The translations under genes and the position numbers were made by a program. The notes under the pieces are model-generated. The model saw nothing but the letters and a program-made list of their open reading frames with translations. It searched no databases and was not told the origin of the DNA. A stretch of DNA of 64,000 bases from Pararhizobium polonicum (GTDB taxonomy: Bacteria; Pseudomonadota; Alphaproteobacteria; Rhizobiales; Rhizobiaceae): the NCBI RefSeq assembly GCF_001687365.1, contig NZ_LGLV01000006.1, positions 310,001 to 374,000 on the forward strand. The letters are read 5' to 3'. Positions 27,933-35,392 of this stretch are shown here, piece by piece (position 1 is the first letter of the stretch; each line of letters begins with the position of its first letter).

Positions 27933-27982
27933 GTCGGCTCCTGATGTATTCTTTCATTTTTGCGGGCGGTTTATGCTATGTT

Positions 27983-27999
27983 TTGATAGAATATATCAA
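27983..27999. promoter_or_regulatory. Candidate LacI operator in the lacI/mocD divergent promoter
   Basis: TTGATAGAATATATCAA consists of 6-bp arms with a 5-bp centre, placed between the divergent LacI gene (start 27932) and the mocD-like gene (start 28101). It is well placed to control both. Binding is inferred. Confidence 0.45.
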
Positions 28000-28100
28000 G
28001 GCTGCATTGAGCCGCAGCGAAAGTCAACCTATCCTGCCTGCAATGACGATGGCGCATATCCGATGGGGGAATGCCGGATGTTGCGCACAAGGAGGATCAC

Positions 28101-29186
28101 ATGGACAAGGTTGCCACGAAACGCGACTACAGCCTGCTCGGACGGGACGCCAAGGCCGCCGTCGAAAACGGGCTTTCCGCTGCGGAATGGTATCATACCG
28201 ATATTCCCCGCAAGCAGATGAAGGAGCTGATGAGGCGCGAGGACGGCCCGGCCATCCGCGACACCGCTCTCTGGCTCGGCAGCATGGTCGTTTTCGGCGG
28301 TCTCGGTATCGCCTTCTGGGGCTCCTGGTGGTGTCTGCCGTTCTTCCTTGTCTATGGTGTGATGTACGGCTCGGCCTCGGATTCGCGCTGGCATGAATGC
28401 GGCCATGGGACCGCCTTCAAGACGCGCTGGATGAACGACGTGGTTTACGAGATCGCCTGCTTCATGATCATGCGCAATCCCGTCACCTGGCGCTGGAGCC
28501 ACACGCGCCATCACACCGACACCGTCATCGTCGGCCGCGATCCGGAGATCGCCGTCATGCGGCCGCCGGACCTCTTCCGGCTGGTGCTGAATATCTTCGG
28601 CATTCTCGATGCCGGCTATGCGATGATCGACATGGTTCGCAACGCTTTCGGCGTGATCAGCGATGCGGAAAAGACCTTCGTTCCGGAGCCGGAACAGCCG
28701 CGCGTTATCCGTATTGCCCGCATCTGGGTGGTGATCTACGTGGCGACCATCGCTCTGGCGATCACCCTCGGTTCCATCCTGCCCTTGATGCTGATCGGCC
28801 TGCCGCGCCTCTATGGCGCCTGGCATCATGTGCTGACGGGCCTTTTGCAGCACGGCGGCCTTGCCGACAACGTCATCGATCACCGGCTGAACAGCCGCAG
28901 CGTCTACATGAACCCTTTCAGCCGGTTCGTGTACTGGAACATGAATTACCATGTCGAGCATCACATGTTCCCGATGGTGCCCTATCACGCGCTGCCGCAA
29001 CTGCACGCGATGATCAAGCACGACCTGCCGGCGCCGAACACATCCATCCTCGAAGGCTACCGCGAGATGCTGCCGGCGTTCCTGCGCCAGTTGAAGAACG
29101 AGGATTATTTCCTCAAACGCGAACTGCCGCCGACGGCAAAGCCCTACCGGGAAGAGTTTCACGCAGAGCCGATCGCTGCCGAATAG
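28101..29186 (+). CDS. mocD: Membrane di-iron oxygenase of the fatty acid desaturase family (MocD-like)
   Basis: A 361-residue integral membrane enzyme starting at ATG 28101 after AAGGAGGATCAC. The three histidine boxes of the desaturase/hydroxylase superfamily are intact: HECGHGTAF at 98-106, HTRHHTD at 134-140 and HVEHH at 284-288. Two hydrophobic hairpins lie near 55-90 and 205-235. MocD of Sinorhizobium rhizopine catabolism is of this type and works with a Rieske ferredoxin (MocE) and a reductase (MocF) to remove the O-methyl group of 3-O-methyl-scyllo-inosamine. The same three genes follow here in the same order, so oxidative demethylation is the favoured role. Confidence 0.82.
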   Translation: MDKVATKRDYSLLGRDAKAAVENGLSAAEWYHTDIPRKQMKELMRREDGPAIRDTALWLGSMVVFGGLGIAFWGSWWCLPFFLVYGVMYGSASDSRWHECGHGTAFKTRWMNDVVYEIACFMIMRNPVTWRWSHTRHHTDTVIVGRDPEIAVMRPPDLFRLVLNIFGILDAGYAMIDMVRNAFGVISDAEKTFVPEPEQPRVIRIARIWVVIYVATIALAITLGSILPLMLIGLPRLYGAWHHVLTGLLQHGGLADNVIDHRLNSRSVYMNPFSRFVYWNMNYHVEHHMFPMVPYHALPQLHAMIKHDLPAPNTSILEGYREMLPAFLRQLKNEDYFLKRELPPTAKPYREEFHAEPIAAE

Positions 29187-29219
29187 CGCGGGCTTAAACA
29201 CGTTTGAATGGAGGAAAGC

Positions 29220-29534
29220 ATGAGCAATTGGGTGGAAGTCTGTGCTGCGGACGAGATCGACGAAGAGGATGTCATCCGCTTTGATCACGAGGGGAGGACA
29301 TTTGCTGTCTATCGCAGTCCGGATGACGCGTATTTCGCGACCGACGGCCTGTGCACGCATGAGAAAATCCATCTGGCCGATGGGCTGGTGATGGACGACA
29401 TCATCGAGTGTCCGAAACACAACGGCCGGTTCAGCTACAAGACCGGCGAGGCCAAGGGTGCCCCTGTTTGCGTCAACCTGAAGACATATCCGGTCAAGGT
29501 CGAGGCCGGCAGCGTCTATATTTCCCTCGCGTGA
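29220..29534 (+). CDS. mocE: MocE family Rieske [2Fe-2S] ferredoxin
   Basis: A 104-residue Rieske-type ferredoxin from ATG 29220, with GGAGGAAAGC upstream. The cluster ligands are Cys45/His47 (LCTHEKIHL) and Cys64/His67 (ECPKHNGRF). It would carry electrons from the MocF-like reductase to the di-iron oxygenase. It lies 33 bp after mocD and 11 bp before mocF in one operon. Confidence 0.9.
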   Translation: MSNWVEVCAADEIDEEDVIRFDHEGRTFAVYRSPDDAYFATDGLCTHEKIHLADGLVMDDIIECPKHNGRFSYKTGEAKGAPVCVNLKTYPVKVEAGSVYISLA

Positions 29535-29545
29535 AAGAGCCCGCC

Positions 29546-30772
29546 ATGTCGCACATCGTCATCATCGGGGCAGGGGAATGCGGCGCGCGCGCAGCCTTTG
29601 CGCTGCGGGAAAAGAATTTCGACGGACAGATCACGCTTGTCGGTGCGGAAGATCATCTGCCTTATGAGCGGCCGCCGTTGTCGAAGGAGGCGCTGCTGCA
29701 TGGCCACGCGCCGAAGCTGGTCGCAGACGCGGCGCGCTATGCCGACGCGGGCATCGAGCTGCTGATCGGGATAAGTGTCGAGAGCATCGATCCAGCGGGA
29801 AAAACCGTCCAGCTCTCGAATGGCGGCGGACTGATCTATGATCGCCTCTTGCTGACGACTGGTGCACGGCCCCGGCCCTTTCCCGGCCTTTCCGGCCAGA
29901 ATGAGCGGATCAGAACACTGCGTACCCATGGCGATGCCGCCGTCCTGCGCACTGTCCTCCAGCCCGGCAAACATCTTGCCATTATCGGTGGCGGCTTTAT
30001 CGGTCTGGAGCTTGCTGCGACAGCGCGCAAGCTCGGCGCACGGGTGACCCTGCTCGAAGGCCTGCCGCGCATTCTGACCCGCGGCGTGCCGGAAGAGATT
30101 GCTGCGGTCGTGGCCGCCCGACATCGGGCGGAGGGTGTAGAGATCATCTGCGGCGCCAAAATCCGGAGCCTGGAAGAGAGCCGTGACGAGGCAAAAATCC
30201 AGCTCGAGGATGGCCGCACGATTGCCGCCGACATGATTGTTGTCGGCATCGGCGCCATGCCGAATGTCGAGCTTGCCCGCGACAGTGGCCTGGCGATCGA
30301 CAATGGCATTGCCGTCGACGCGTATCTGCGGACATCCGCTGCCGATATCTTTGCCGCTGGTGACTGCTGTTCCTTCCCGCTGCCGCATTATGGCGGCCGA
30401 CGGGTGCGGCTGGAGGCGTGGCGCAATGCCCAGGATCAGGGCGCGCTTGCCGCGGCCAATCTGCTGGGAGCGGAGGAGGCGACATCGGCCGTGCCGTGGT
30501 TCTGGTCGGATCAGTATGACCTGACGCTGCAGATCGCTGGTCTGGCGGATGGCGCGGCGGAAACGGTGCGTCGCGATATGGTCGACGGGGCTTTCATTCT
30601 CTTCCATCTCGATGCCAGCGGGCGGCTGATCGCGGCCAGCGGCATCGGCACCGGCAATGTGGTGGCCCGCGATATCCGGCTTGCCGAAATGATGATCGCT
30701 GCGGGTGTTCGTCCCGATCCGGCAGCTTTGGCGGCACCGGGAACCAAACTCAAATCGCTGCTGGCCGCCTGA
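29546..30772 (+). CDS. mocF: FAD/NAD-dependent ferredoxin reductase (MocF-like)
   Basis: A 408-residue flavoprotein of the oxygenase-coupled ferredoxin reductase type. The FAD-binding GAGECG is at residues 8-13, the NAD-binding IIGGGFIGLELA at about 146-157, and the second FAD contact is FAAGDCCSFPLPHYG; a C-terminal reductase domain (SDQYDLTLQIAGL) follows. ATG 29546 is favoured because the protein begins with the dinucleotide-binding strand there; the longer open frame overlaps mocE. It should pass electrons from NAD(P)H to the MocE ferredoxin. Confidence 0.88.
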   Translation: MSHIVIIGAGECGARAAFALREKNFDGQITLVGAEDHLPYERPPLSKEALLHGHAPKLVADAARYADAGIELLIGISVESIDPAGKTVQLSNGGGLIYDRLLLTTGARPRPFPGLSGQNERIRTLRTHGDAAVLRTVLQPGKHLAIIGGGFIGLELAATARKLGARVTLLEGLPRILTRGVPEEIAAVVAARHRAEGVEIICGAKIRSLEESRDEAKIQLEDGRTIAADMIVVGIGAMPNVELARDSGLAIDNGIAVDAYLRTSAADIFAAGDCCSFPLPHYGGRRVRLEAWRNAQDQGALAAANLLGAEEATSAVPWFWSDQYDLTLQIAGLADGAAETVRRDMVDGAFILFHLDASGRLIAASGIGTGNVVARDIRLAEMMIAAGVRPDPAALAAPGTKLKSLLAA

Positions 30773-30910
30773 ATTCAAAAGCGCAGCGGTCCCGAACTCT
30801 TGATGGCGTCCGGCTGGAGCCGGCCGGCGTTGTAACCCCTTCAGATACCCGCCCACAGATGAGGGCGACGGCGGCTCCATCTGTCGCTTGCCAAACCCGG
30901 AGAGAACCTG

Positions 30911-31702
30911 ATGAGACACAACCGCCCGACCGTGGCCGACCTTCTGTCGATGAAGGGCAAGCGCCAGCTCAGCATGTTGCGCGTCGAAACGTTGGAGGAG
31001 GCGGACGCCGCCGAGCGGGCAGGGGTCGATCTCGTCTCCGTGCCGCCGTCCCTGCTCGGTCCGTCCTTCCGCGAAGCGGCCCCTTCCGTTTTCGCCTTTC
31101 CCGGCCTCGAATATGGCGATCTCGTCACCGCCGACGACTATATTCGCGCCGCGTTCCAGGCATTGAAGGCCGGGGGCGACGCTGTCTATTGTGCGGCAAG
31201 CCTTCAAACCGTCCGCCGCATGCGCGATGAAGGTATCCCCGTCTGTGGCCATGTCGGCCTCATTCCATCCAAAGCCACCTGGACCGGCGGTTTCCGCGCG
31301 GTCGGCAAGACCGCACTCAGCGCTCTCGAAATCTGGCGGCAGACGAAGGCTCTGGAAGAGGCCGGCGCTTTTGCCGCCGAAATCGAAGTCGTGCCCGGCG
31401 AAGTCGCAGCAGCAATCAGTAGGCGGACTTCGATGCTGATGCTCTCCATGGGCGCCGGTACCGGCTGCGACGCGCAATATTTGTTTGCCGACGATGTTTT
31501 GGGTGCCAACAAGGGCCACGTCCCGCGCCATGCCAAGATCTATCGCAATTTTGCCGCGGAATATGATCGCCTGCAGCAGGAGCGTATTGCCGCCTTTTCC
31601 GAATATGTCGCTGACGTAAAGTCCGGCGCCTATCCGGGCAAGGCACATCTTGTCGGCATCGACCCCGGAGAGCTGGAAGCGTTTCTGACATCGCTGGATT
31701 GA
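30911..31702 (+). CDS. Degenerate ketopantoate hydroxymethyltransferase (PanB) paralogue
   Basis: A 263-residue TIM barrel clearly related to PanB: PVCGHVGLIPSKATWTGGFR, the IEVVPGEVA segment holding the active-site glutamate, GAGTGCDAQYLFADDVLG, GHVPRHAKIYRNF and SGAYPGKAHL. The magnesium ligands of true PanB are missing, however. The VGDS motif reads SVPPS, the ADLPF motif reads FAFPG and KIEGG reads YCAAS. It is therefore unlikely to make ketopantoate and probably acts on another 2-oxo acid or C1 unit. It follows the mocDEF-like genes by 138 bp on the same strand. The function is unknown. Confidence 0.75.
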   Translation: MRHNRPTVADLLSMKGKRQLSMLRVETLEEADAAERAGVDLVSVPPSLLGPSFREAAPSVFAFPGLEYGDLVTADDYIRAAFQALKAGGDAVYCAASLQTVRRMRDEGIPVCGHVGLIPSKATWTGGFRAVGKTALSALEIWRQTKALEEAGAFAAEIEVVPGEVAAAISRRTSMLMLSMGAGTGCDAQYLFADDVLGANKGHVPRHAKIYRNFAAEYDRLQQERIAAFSEYVADVKSGAYPGKAHLVGIDPGELEAFLTSLD

Positions 31703-31883
31703 GGAGGCATCAATAGGGCGGTCCGAGATTATTTCTGCGAACGCCATCGTGGCCGGAGGCTTGATCCAGTTCGATTTCGGGATGCATACGTTGTAAGGAA
31801 TCGATCGGGTAGTAAACCGCGCGAAAGCGTGTAGCCCTGCCTTCCGCCCGAAATTGCATCGAACGTTTTATCGAGGGATCCCC

Positions 31884-32960
31884 ATGGCCAAGCCTCCAGC
31901 AACGCTCCAGACGGTGAACACACCGGCCGTCCTGGTCGATCTCGATATCGCCCGGCGCAACATCGCCCGGTTCCAGGCCTATGCCGATGCGCATGGGCTG
32001 AAGGTCCGGCCGCATATCAAGACGCATAAGCTGCCTGCGGTGGCCGAGATGCAGCTGAGGGCAGGAGCGGTCGGCGTTACCTGCCAGAAGGTCTCCGAAG
32101 CTGAGGCGATGGTTGCCGGTAGCCCGGAGATCCGTGACGTGCTGATCACCTACAACATCCTGGGCACAGAGAAGCTTGGACATCTCGCCGCCTTGGCCCG
32201 CAAAGTAACGCTGAGCGTCGTCGCCGACAATGAAACCGTCATCGATGGCCTCTCGGCCGCTTTCGTTTCGCAGCCCGAGCCGCTTCGTGTTCTGGTCGAA
32301 TGCAACACCGGCGCCGATCGCTGCGGCGTGCCGACCCCGGAAGCCGCTGCCGCGCTGGCACAGCGGATCGCCAGGGCGCCCGGCCTCGTCTTCGGCGGCT
32401 TGATGACCTATCCGCCAACGGGTGGAGCGTCTGCTGTCGAATCCTTCATGACCCGCGCGAAAGCTTTCATCGAGGCGACCGGCATCGGCGTCCCCGTCAT
32501 CACCTCCGGCGGCACGCCGTCGATGATGGATGCAGCCCAGGCGCCGGTGACGACCGAATACCGCCCAGGCACCTATGTCTACAACGACCGTTCGCTGGTC
32601 TCGCGCGGCGTCTGCGACTGGGACGACTGCGCGCTGACCGTGCTCGCAACCGTCGTCTCGGTGCCGTCAGCAAACCGCGCCATCATCGATGCAGGCTCGA
32701 AGACATTGACCTCCGACCTGCTCGCCCTATCGGGTTACGGCCATGTGCTCGGCCGCGACGATATCGCCATCGATCAGCTGTCCGAAGAACACGGCCGCCT
32801 CGTCAGTGAAGGCGCGATCAATCTCAAGGTCGGCGACAAGCTCCGCATCGTACCTAACCACGTCTGCGTCGTCACCAACATGGTCGATGCGGTGCATATC
32901 GTCGAACACGGCGAGATTACGGGCGTCTGGCCGGTCGCTGCGCGTGGGCGGATTGTTTGA
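31884..32960 (+). CDS. D-threonine aldolase/D-serine dehydratase-like PLP enzyme
   Basis: A 358-residue fold-type III PLP enzyme. It begins TPAVLVDLDIARRNIARFQ and the cofactor lysine is in RPHIKTHKLP (about residue 52). The C-terminal dehydratase domain carries the zinc-site blocks around IDAGSKTLTSD and VPNHVCVVTNM. This DSD1/D-threonine aldolase family cleaves or dehydrates D-beta-hydroxy amino acids, needing PLP and a divalent metal. ATG 31884 was preferred to one 30 bp upstream because GAGGGATCC lies just before it. It is 181 bp from the PanB-like gene and may belong to the same catabolic unit, or be separate. Confidence 0.85.
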   Translation: MAKPPATLQTVNTPAVLVDLDIARRNIARFQAYADAHGLKVRPHIKTHKLPAVAEMQLRAGAVGVTCQKVSEAEAMVAGSPEIRDVLITYNILGTEKLGHLAALARKVTLSVVADNETVIDGLSAAFVSQPEPLRVLVECNTGADRCGVPTPEAAAALAQRIARAPGLVFGGLMTYPPTGGASAVESFMTRAKAFIEATGIGVPVITSGGTPSMMDAAQAPVTTEYRPGTYVYNDRSLVSRGVCDWDDCALTVLATVVSVPSANRAIIDAGSKTLTSDLLALSGYGHVLGRDDIAIDQLSEEHGRLVSEGAINLKVGDKLRIVPNHVCVVTNMVDAVHIVEHGEITGVWPVAARGRIV

Positions 32961-32979
32961 GTTCGCTGGCCGCACTCAC

Positions 32980-33015
32980 AAAAAGAATGAGGAGGCCTCT
33001 CGAGAGACCTCCTTT
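32980..33015. terminator. Bidirectional terminator hairpin
   Basis: AGGAGG at 32990-32995 and CCTCCT at 33008-33013 bracket the self-complementary CTCTCGAGAG, making one long stem between the convergent PLP-enzyme and yqiK genes. Five A at 32980-32984 give a T-run on the minus strand; the plus-side T-run is short. Confidence 0.65.
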
Positions 33016-33063
33016 CGAATTTACTGAACAATTTTCTAGGCCATAGCGCAGCCTCCTGCGACC

Positions 33064-34743
33064 TCAATCCTCGTCGAGAGCCGCCGGCGCCTTGCCCTTT
33101 TCCCCTTGCAGGTTGGCAAGCAGCGAGGAGACAGCATTGTCTCCCTCAAAGCCAGCCTCCTTCAGAAGCTGATCGAGGATCGGCTTGTTCGCCTGATAGG
33201 CCAAAAGCTGCCCGGCAAGGCCTTCGCCCATGCCGATACCGTTTCCGCCACCCGCGCCGCCGGTGCCGCGACCCAGCATGCCGCCAGTATCGAAGATGCG
33301 GATATCGGAAATCTTCTCGATCGGCTTGACGGCTTCGGCCAGCGCCTGCGGAATGATGCGGATGCGCTCGCGCAGGACCTCGAACTCGATGATGGCTGCG
33401 CTCAGCTTGTTGCGCGCCTCGTTGAGCAACGCCGCACTTTCCGCTTCCGCCTTGCCTGTCTCCAGAATGCCCTTGGCCTTGATGATGGCAGCATCCGCTT
33501 CTGCGGTCGCCAGCGTCTTGATCGCATCAGCCTGGTCGGTCGCTGCCTGCTTTTCGGCTTCGGCACCGACCGTCACGGCAGTCGCTTCCGTTTCCGCGGT
33601 CTTGCGTGCGTCGATGACGGCAATCTGGCGTTCGCGTTCGGCGATTTCGACGGCCTTTGCCGTCTGGACCTTTTCTTCGGCGGCAATTGCAAGCGCCCTT
33701 GCCACTTCCGCCTGCGCCTTGGCTTCGGATTCCTCGCGGCTCTTGTTGGCAACGGCGATGGCGCTTTCCTGGGCGACGATCTGCAGATCGCGCTTGGCCT
33801 CGGTGTCGCGTTGCTGTACGGCGCGGGCGGCATCGATGTTGGCGCTTTCGCGCGCCTGCTTCGCGGTCGCCTCGCGTTCGGCGATCGCCTGTTGCGATGC
33901 GATGCGGGCCTCTTCCTCGGCGCGTTTTGCGGCCTGCTCCTGCTGCGCGGTTTCGGCGCGCGTTGCCGCCGACTTGTTGGCGATGTCGCGTTCCTGGCTC
34001 AGTTCGGCCTCACGCTTCGTCCGCTCTATCTCCAAGGATTGCTGGCGTGCCTCCAGATCCTTCTGCGCGATGGCGACTTCCGTATCGCGAACGATTTCGT
34101 TGCGCTCCTTCTTGCGGCCTTCGGTGATGCGCGTCAGTGCGGCGAGACCATGGGCGTCGAAGAAATTGTTGGCGTTGAAATGTTTGATATCCGTCTGGTC
34201 GAGACGGGTGAGGGATACGGATTCCAGCTCAAGACCGTTCGACTGAAGGTCGGCGCCGACAGCTTCCTGCACGGCCTTGACGAAATCCATCCGCTGTTCC
34301 TGCAGCGCATCCAGCGTCATGGTCGCCGCGACCGAGCGCAGGCCATCGACGAATTTTGCCTCGATGAGAACGCGCAACTGTTCCGCATCATTGGTCCGGT
34401 TCCCCAACGTCTGTGCCGCAAGCGCGATCGACGATGCATCCGGCTTGACGCGGACGTAGAATTCCGCGCCGATATCGACGCGCATGCGATCCTTGGTGAT
34501 CAGCGCATCGCCTTCACCGCGCCGAACTTCCAGGCGCAGCGTTTTCAGGTTGACGCGGGCGATAGAGTGGAAAATCGGCAGGACCATCGAGCCGCCGTCC
34601 AAAACCACCTTCTGGCCACCGAGACCGGTACGGACATAGGCCTCATCCCGGCTTGATCGGGTGTAGAGCGATGCAAGAACAAAACCGATGCCGAGGATCA
34701 GGACGATACCGATACCGGCCGGCAGGAAAAGATCGTAGATCAT
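33064..34743 (-). CDS. yqiK: Flotillin/band-7 (SPFH) membrane protein, YqiK family
   Basis: A 559-residue protein with one N-terminal membrane segment (about residues 7-27). An SPFH/band-7 domain follows to about residue 200, then a long alanine- and glutamate-rich coiled coil (about 200-460) and a glycine-rich C-terminal stretch. This is the bacterial flotillin layout; such proteins form oligomeric membrane scaffolds and are linked to membrane fluidity and envelope stress. It overlaps yqiJ by 4 nt and follows a PspA-domain gene, a combination that points to a membrane-maintenance operon. Confidence 0.9.
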   Translation of the reverse strand: MIYDLFLPAGIGIVLILGIGFVLASLYTRSSRDEAYVRTGLGGQKVVLDGGSMVLPIFHSIARVNLKTLRLEVRRGEGDALITKDRMRVDIGAEFYVRVKPDASSIALAAQTLGNRTNDAEQLRVLIEAKFVDGLRSVAATMTLDALQEQRMDFVKAVQEAVGADLQSNGLELESVSLTRLDQTDIKHFNANNFFDAHGLAALTRITEGRKKERNEIVRDTEVAIAQKDLEARQQSLEIERTKREAELSQERDIANKSAATRAETAQQEQAAKRAEEEARIASQQAIAEREATAKQARESANIDAARAVQQRDTEAKRDLQIVAQESAIAVANKSREESEAKAQAEVARALAIAAEEKVQTAKAVEIAERERQIAVIDARKTAETEATAVTVGAEAEKQAATDQADAIKTLATAEADAAIIKAKGILETGKAEAESAALLNEARNKLSAAIIEFEVLRERIRIIPQALAEAVKPIEKISDIRIFDTGGMLGRGTGGAGGGNGIGMGEGLAGQLLAYQANKPILDQLLKEAGFEGDNAVSSLLANLQGEKGKAPAALDED

Positions 34744-35387
34744 GAGTGCTCCGTAGGGGTGGGATTTGGTGGTGTGAGAATGTCTGACGGCGCGCGAATG
34801 GCGGTGTAGACATTGGAAATTTGATCGACGAGCAAAACCGTGGCGCCGATGGCTATGGGTTCTTCGCTCTTGGCGGCCCGTGCCCTGAGTGTGTGCCAGT
34901 TGCCGTGCCTGTCCTTGACGCGCACACGCCCCGGCAACCCCTGGTCAAGCGGACCGACGGCCACTTCGGCGCTGCGCCCGATGAATTCGGTGAGATCGAC
35001 GGCATAGGTCTCGTCGCGCGGGACAACGCGCGCCACGGTGCGACTGGACGCCCTGACGGCGGGCAGGGACAGGACAAGCGCGGGCAGGGCAGCAACAACA
35101 GCGGGCAAGGGCGCCCAGAAGGCCTGCGCCAGGCTCTGTATGGCAAACCCTGTCATGGCGAAGAAGCCGAGAAGCAGCATGATCAGGATCAGGATCGGAA
35201 CGCCGCCGACATTCAGCCAGGACAGCAGTCCGAACATGCCGGTGTGGTCATCCGGCAAAGCCTTGTCGATGACTTCTCCGAGCGAGAAACCAATCAGCAG
35301 GCACAGCATCTCGATCCCTGTCAATGCGGCGAGCATGACGGCGGCGATGGCAAAAGGCAGGCATTCCGGCGAGAGGAAAAGCTGCAT
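34740..35387 (-). CDS. yqiJ: YqiJ family membrane protein (OB-fold, NfeD-like)
   Basis: A 215-residue protein with three or four membrane segments in the first 110 residues and a soluble C-terminal OB-like domain (VGPLDQGLPGRVRVKDRHGN and GATVLLVDQISNVYTAI). It matches YqiJ, the regular upstream partner of YqiK, which plays the part that NfeD plays for other flotillins. Its end overlaps the yqiK start by 4 nt (ATGA), and it begins 5 bp after the PspA-domain gene, so all three are co-transcribed. Confidence 0.85.
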   Translation of the reverse strand: MQLFLSPECLPFAIAAVMLAALTGIEMLCLLIGFSLGEVIDKALPDDHTGMFGLLSWLNVGGVPILILIMLLLGFFAMTGFAIQSLAQAFWAPLPAVVAALPALVLSLPAVRASSRTVARVVPRDETYAVDLTEFIGRSAEVAVGPLDQGLPGRVRVKDRHGNWHTLRARAAKSEEPIAIGATVLLVDQISNVYTAIRAPSDILTPPNPTPTEHS

Positions 35388-35392
35388 CGGCG

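Noticed and set aside
29516..31747. A 743-codon minus-strand open frame opposite mocF and the PanB-like gene
   Set aside because: It spans two recognisable plus-strand genes and shows no domain or good start; it is an antisense by-product of GC-rich codon use.
33106..34656. Long plus-strand frame opposite yqiK
   Set aside because: The low-complexity coiled coil of yqiK leaves the other frames open. The frame has no ribosome binding site and no protein family resemblance.
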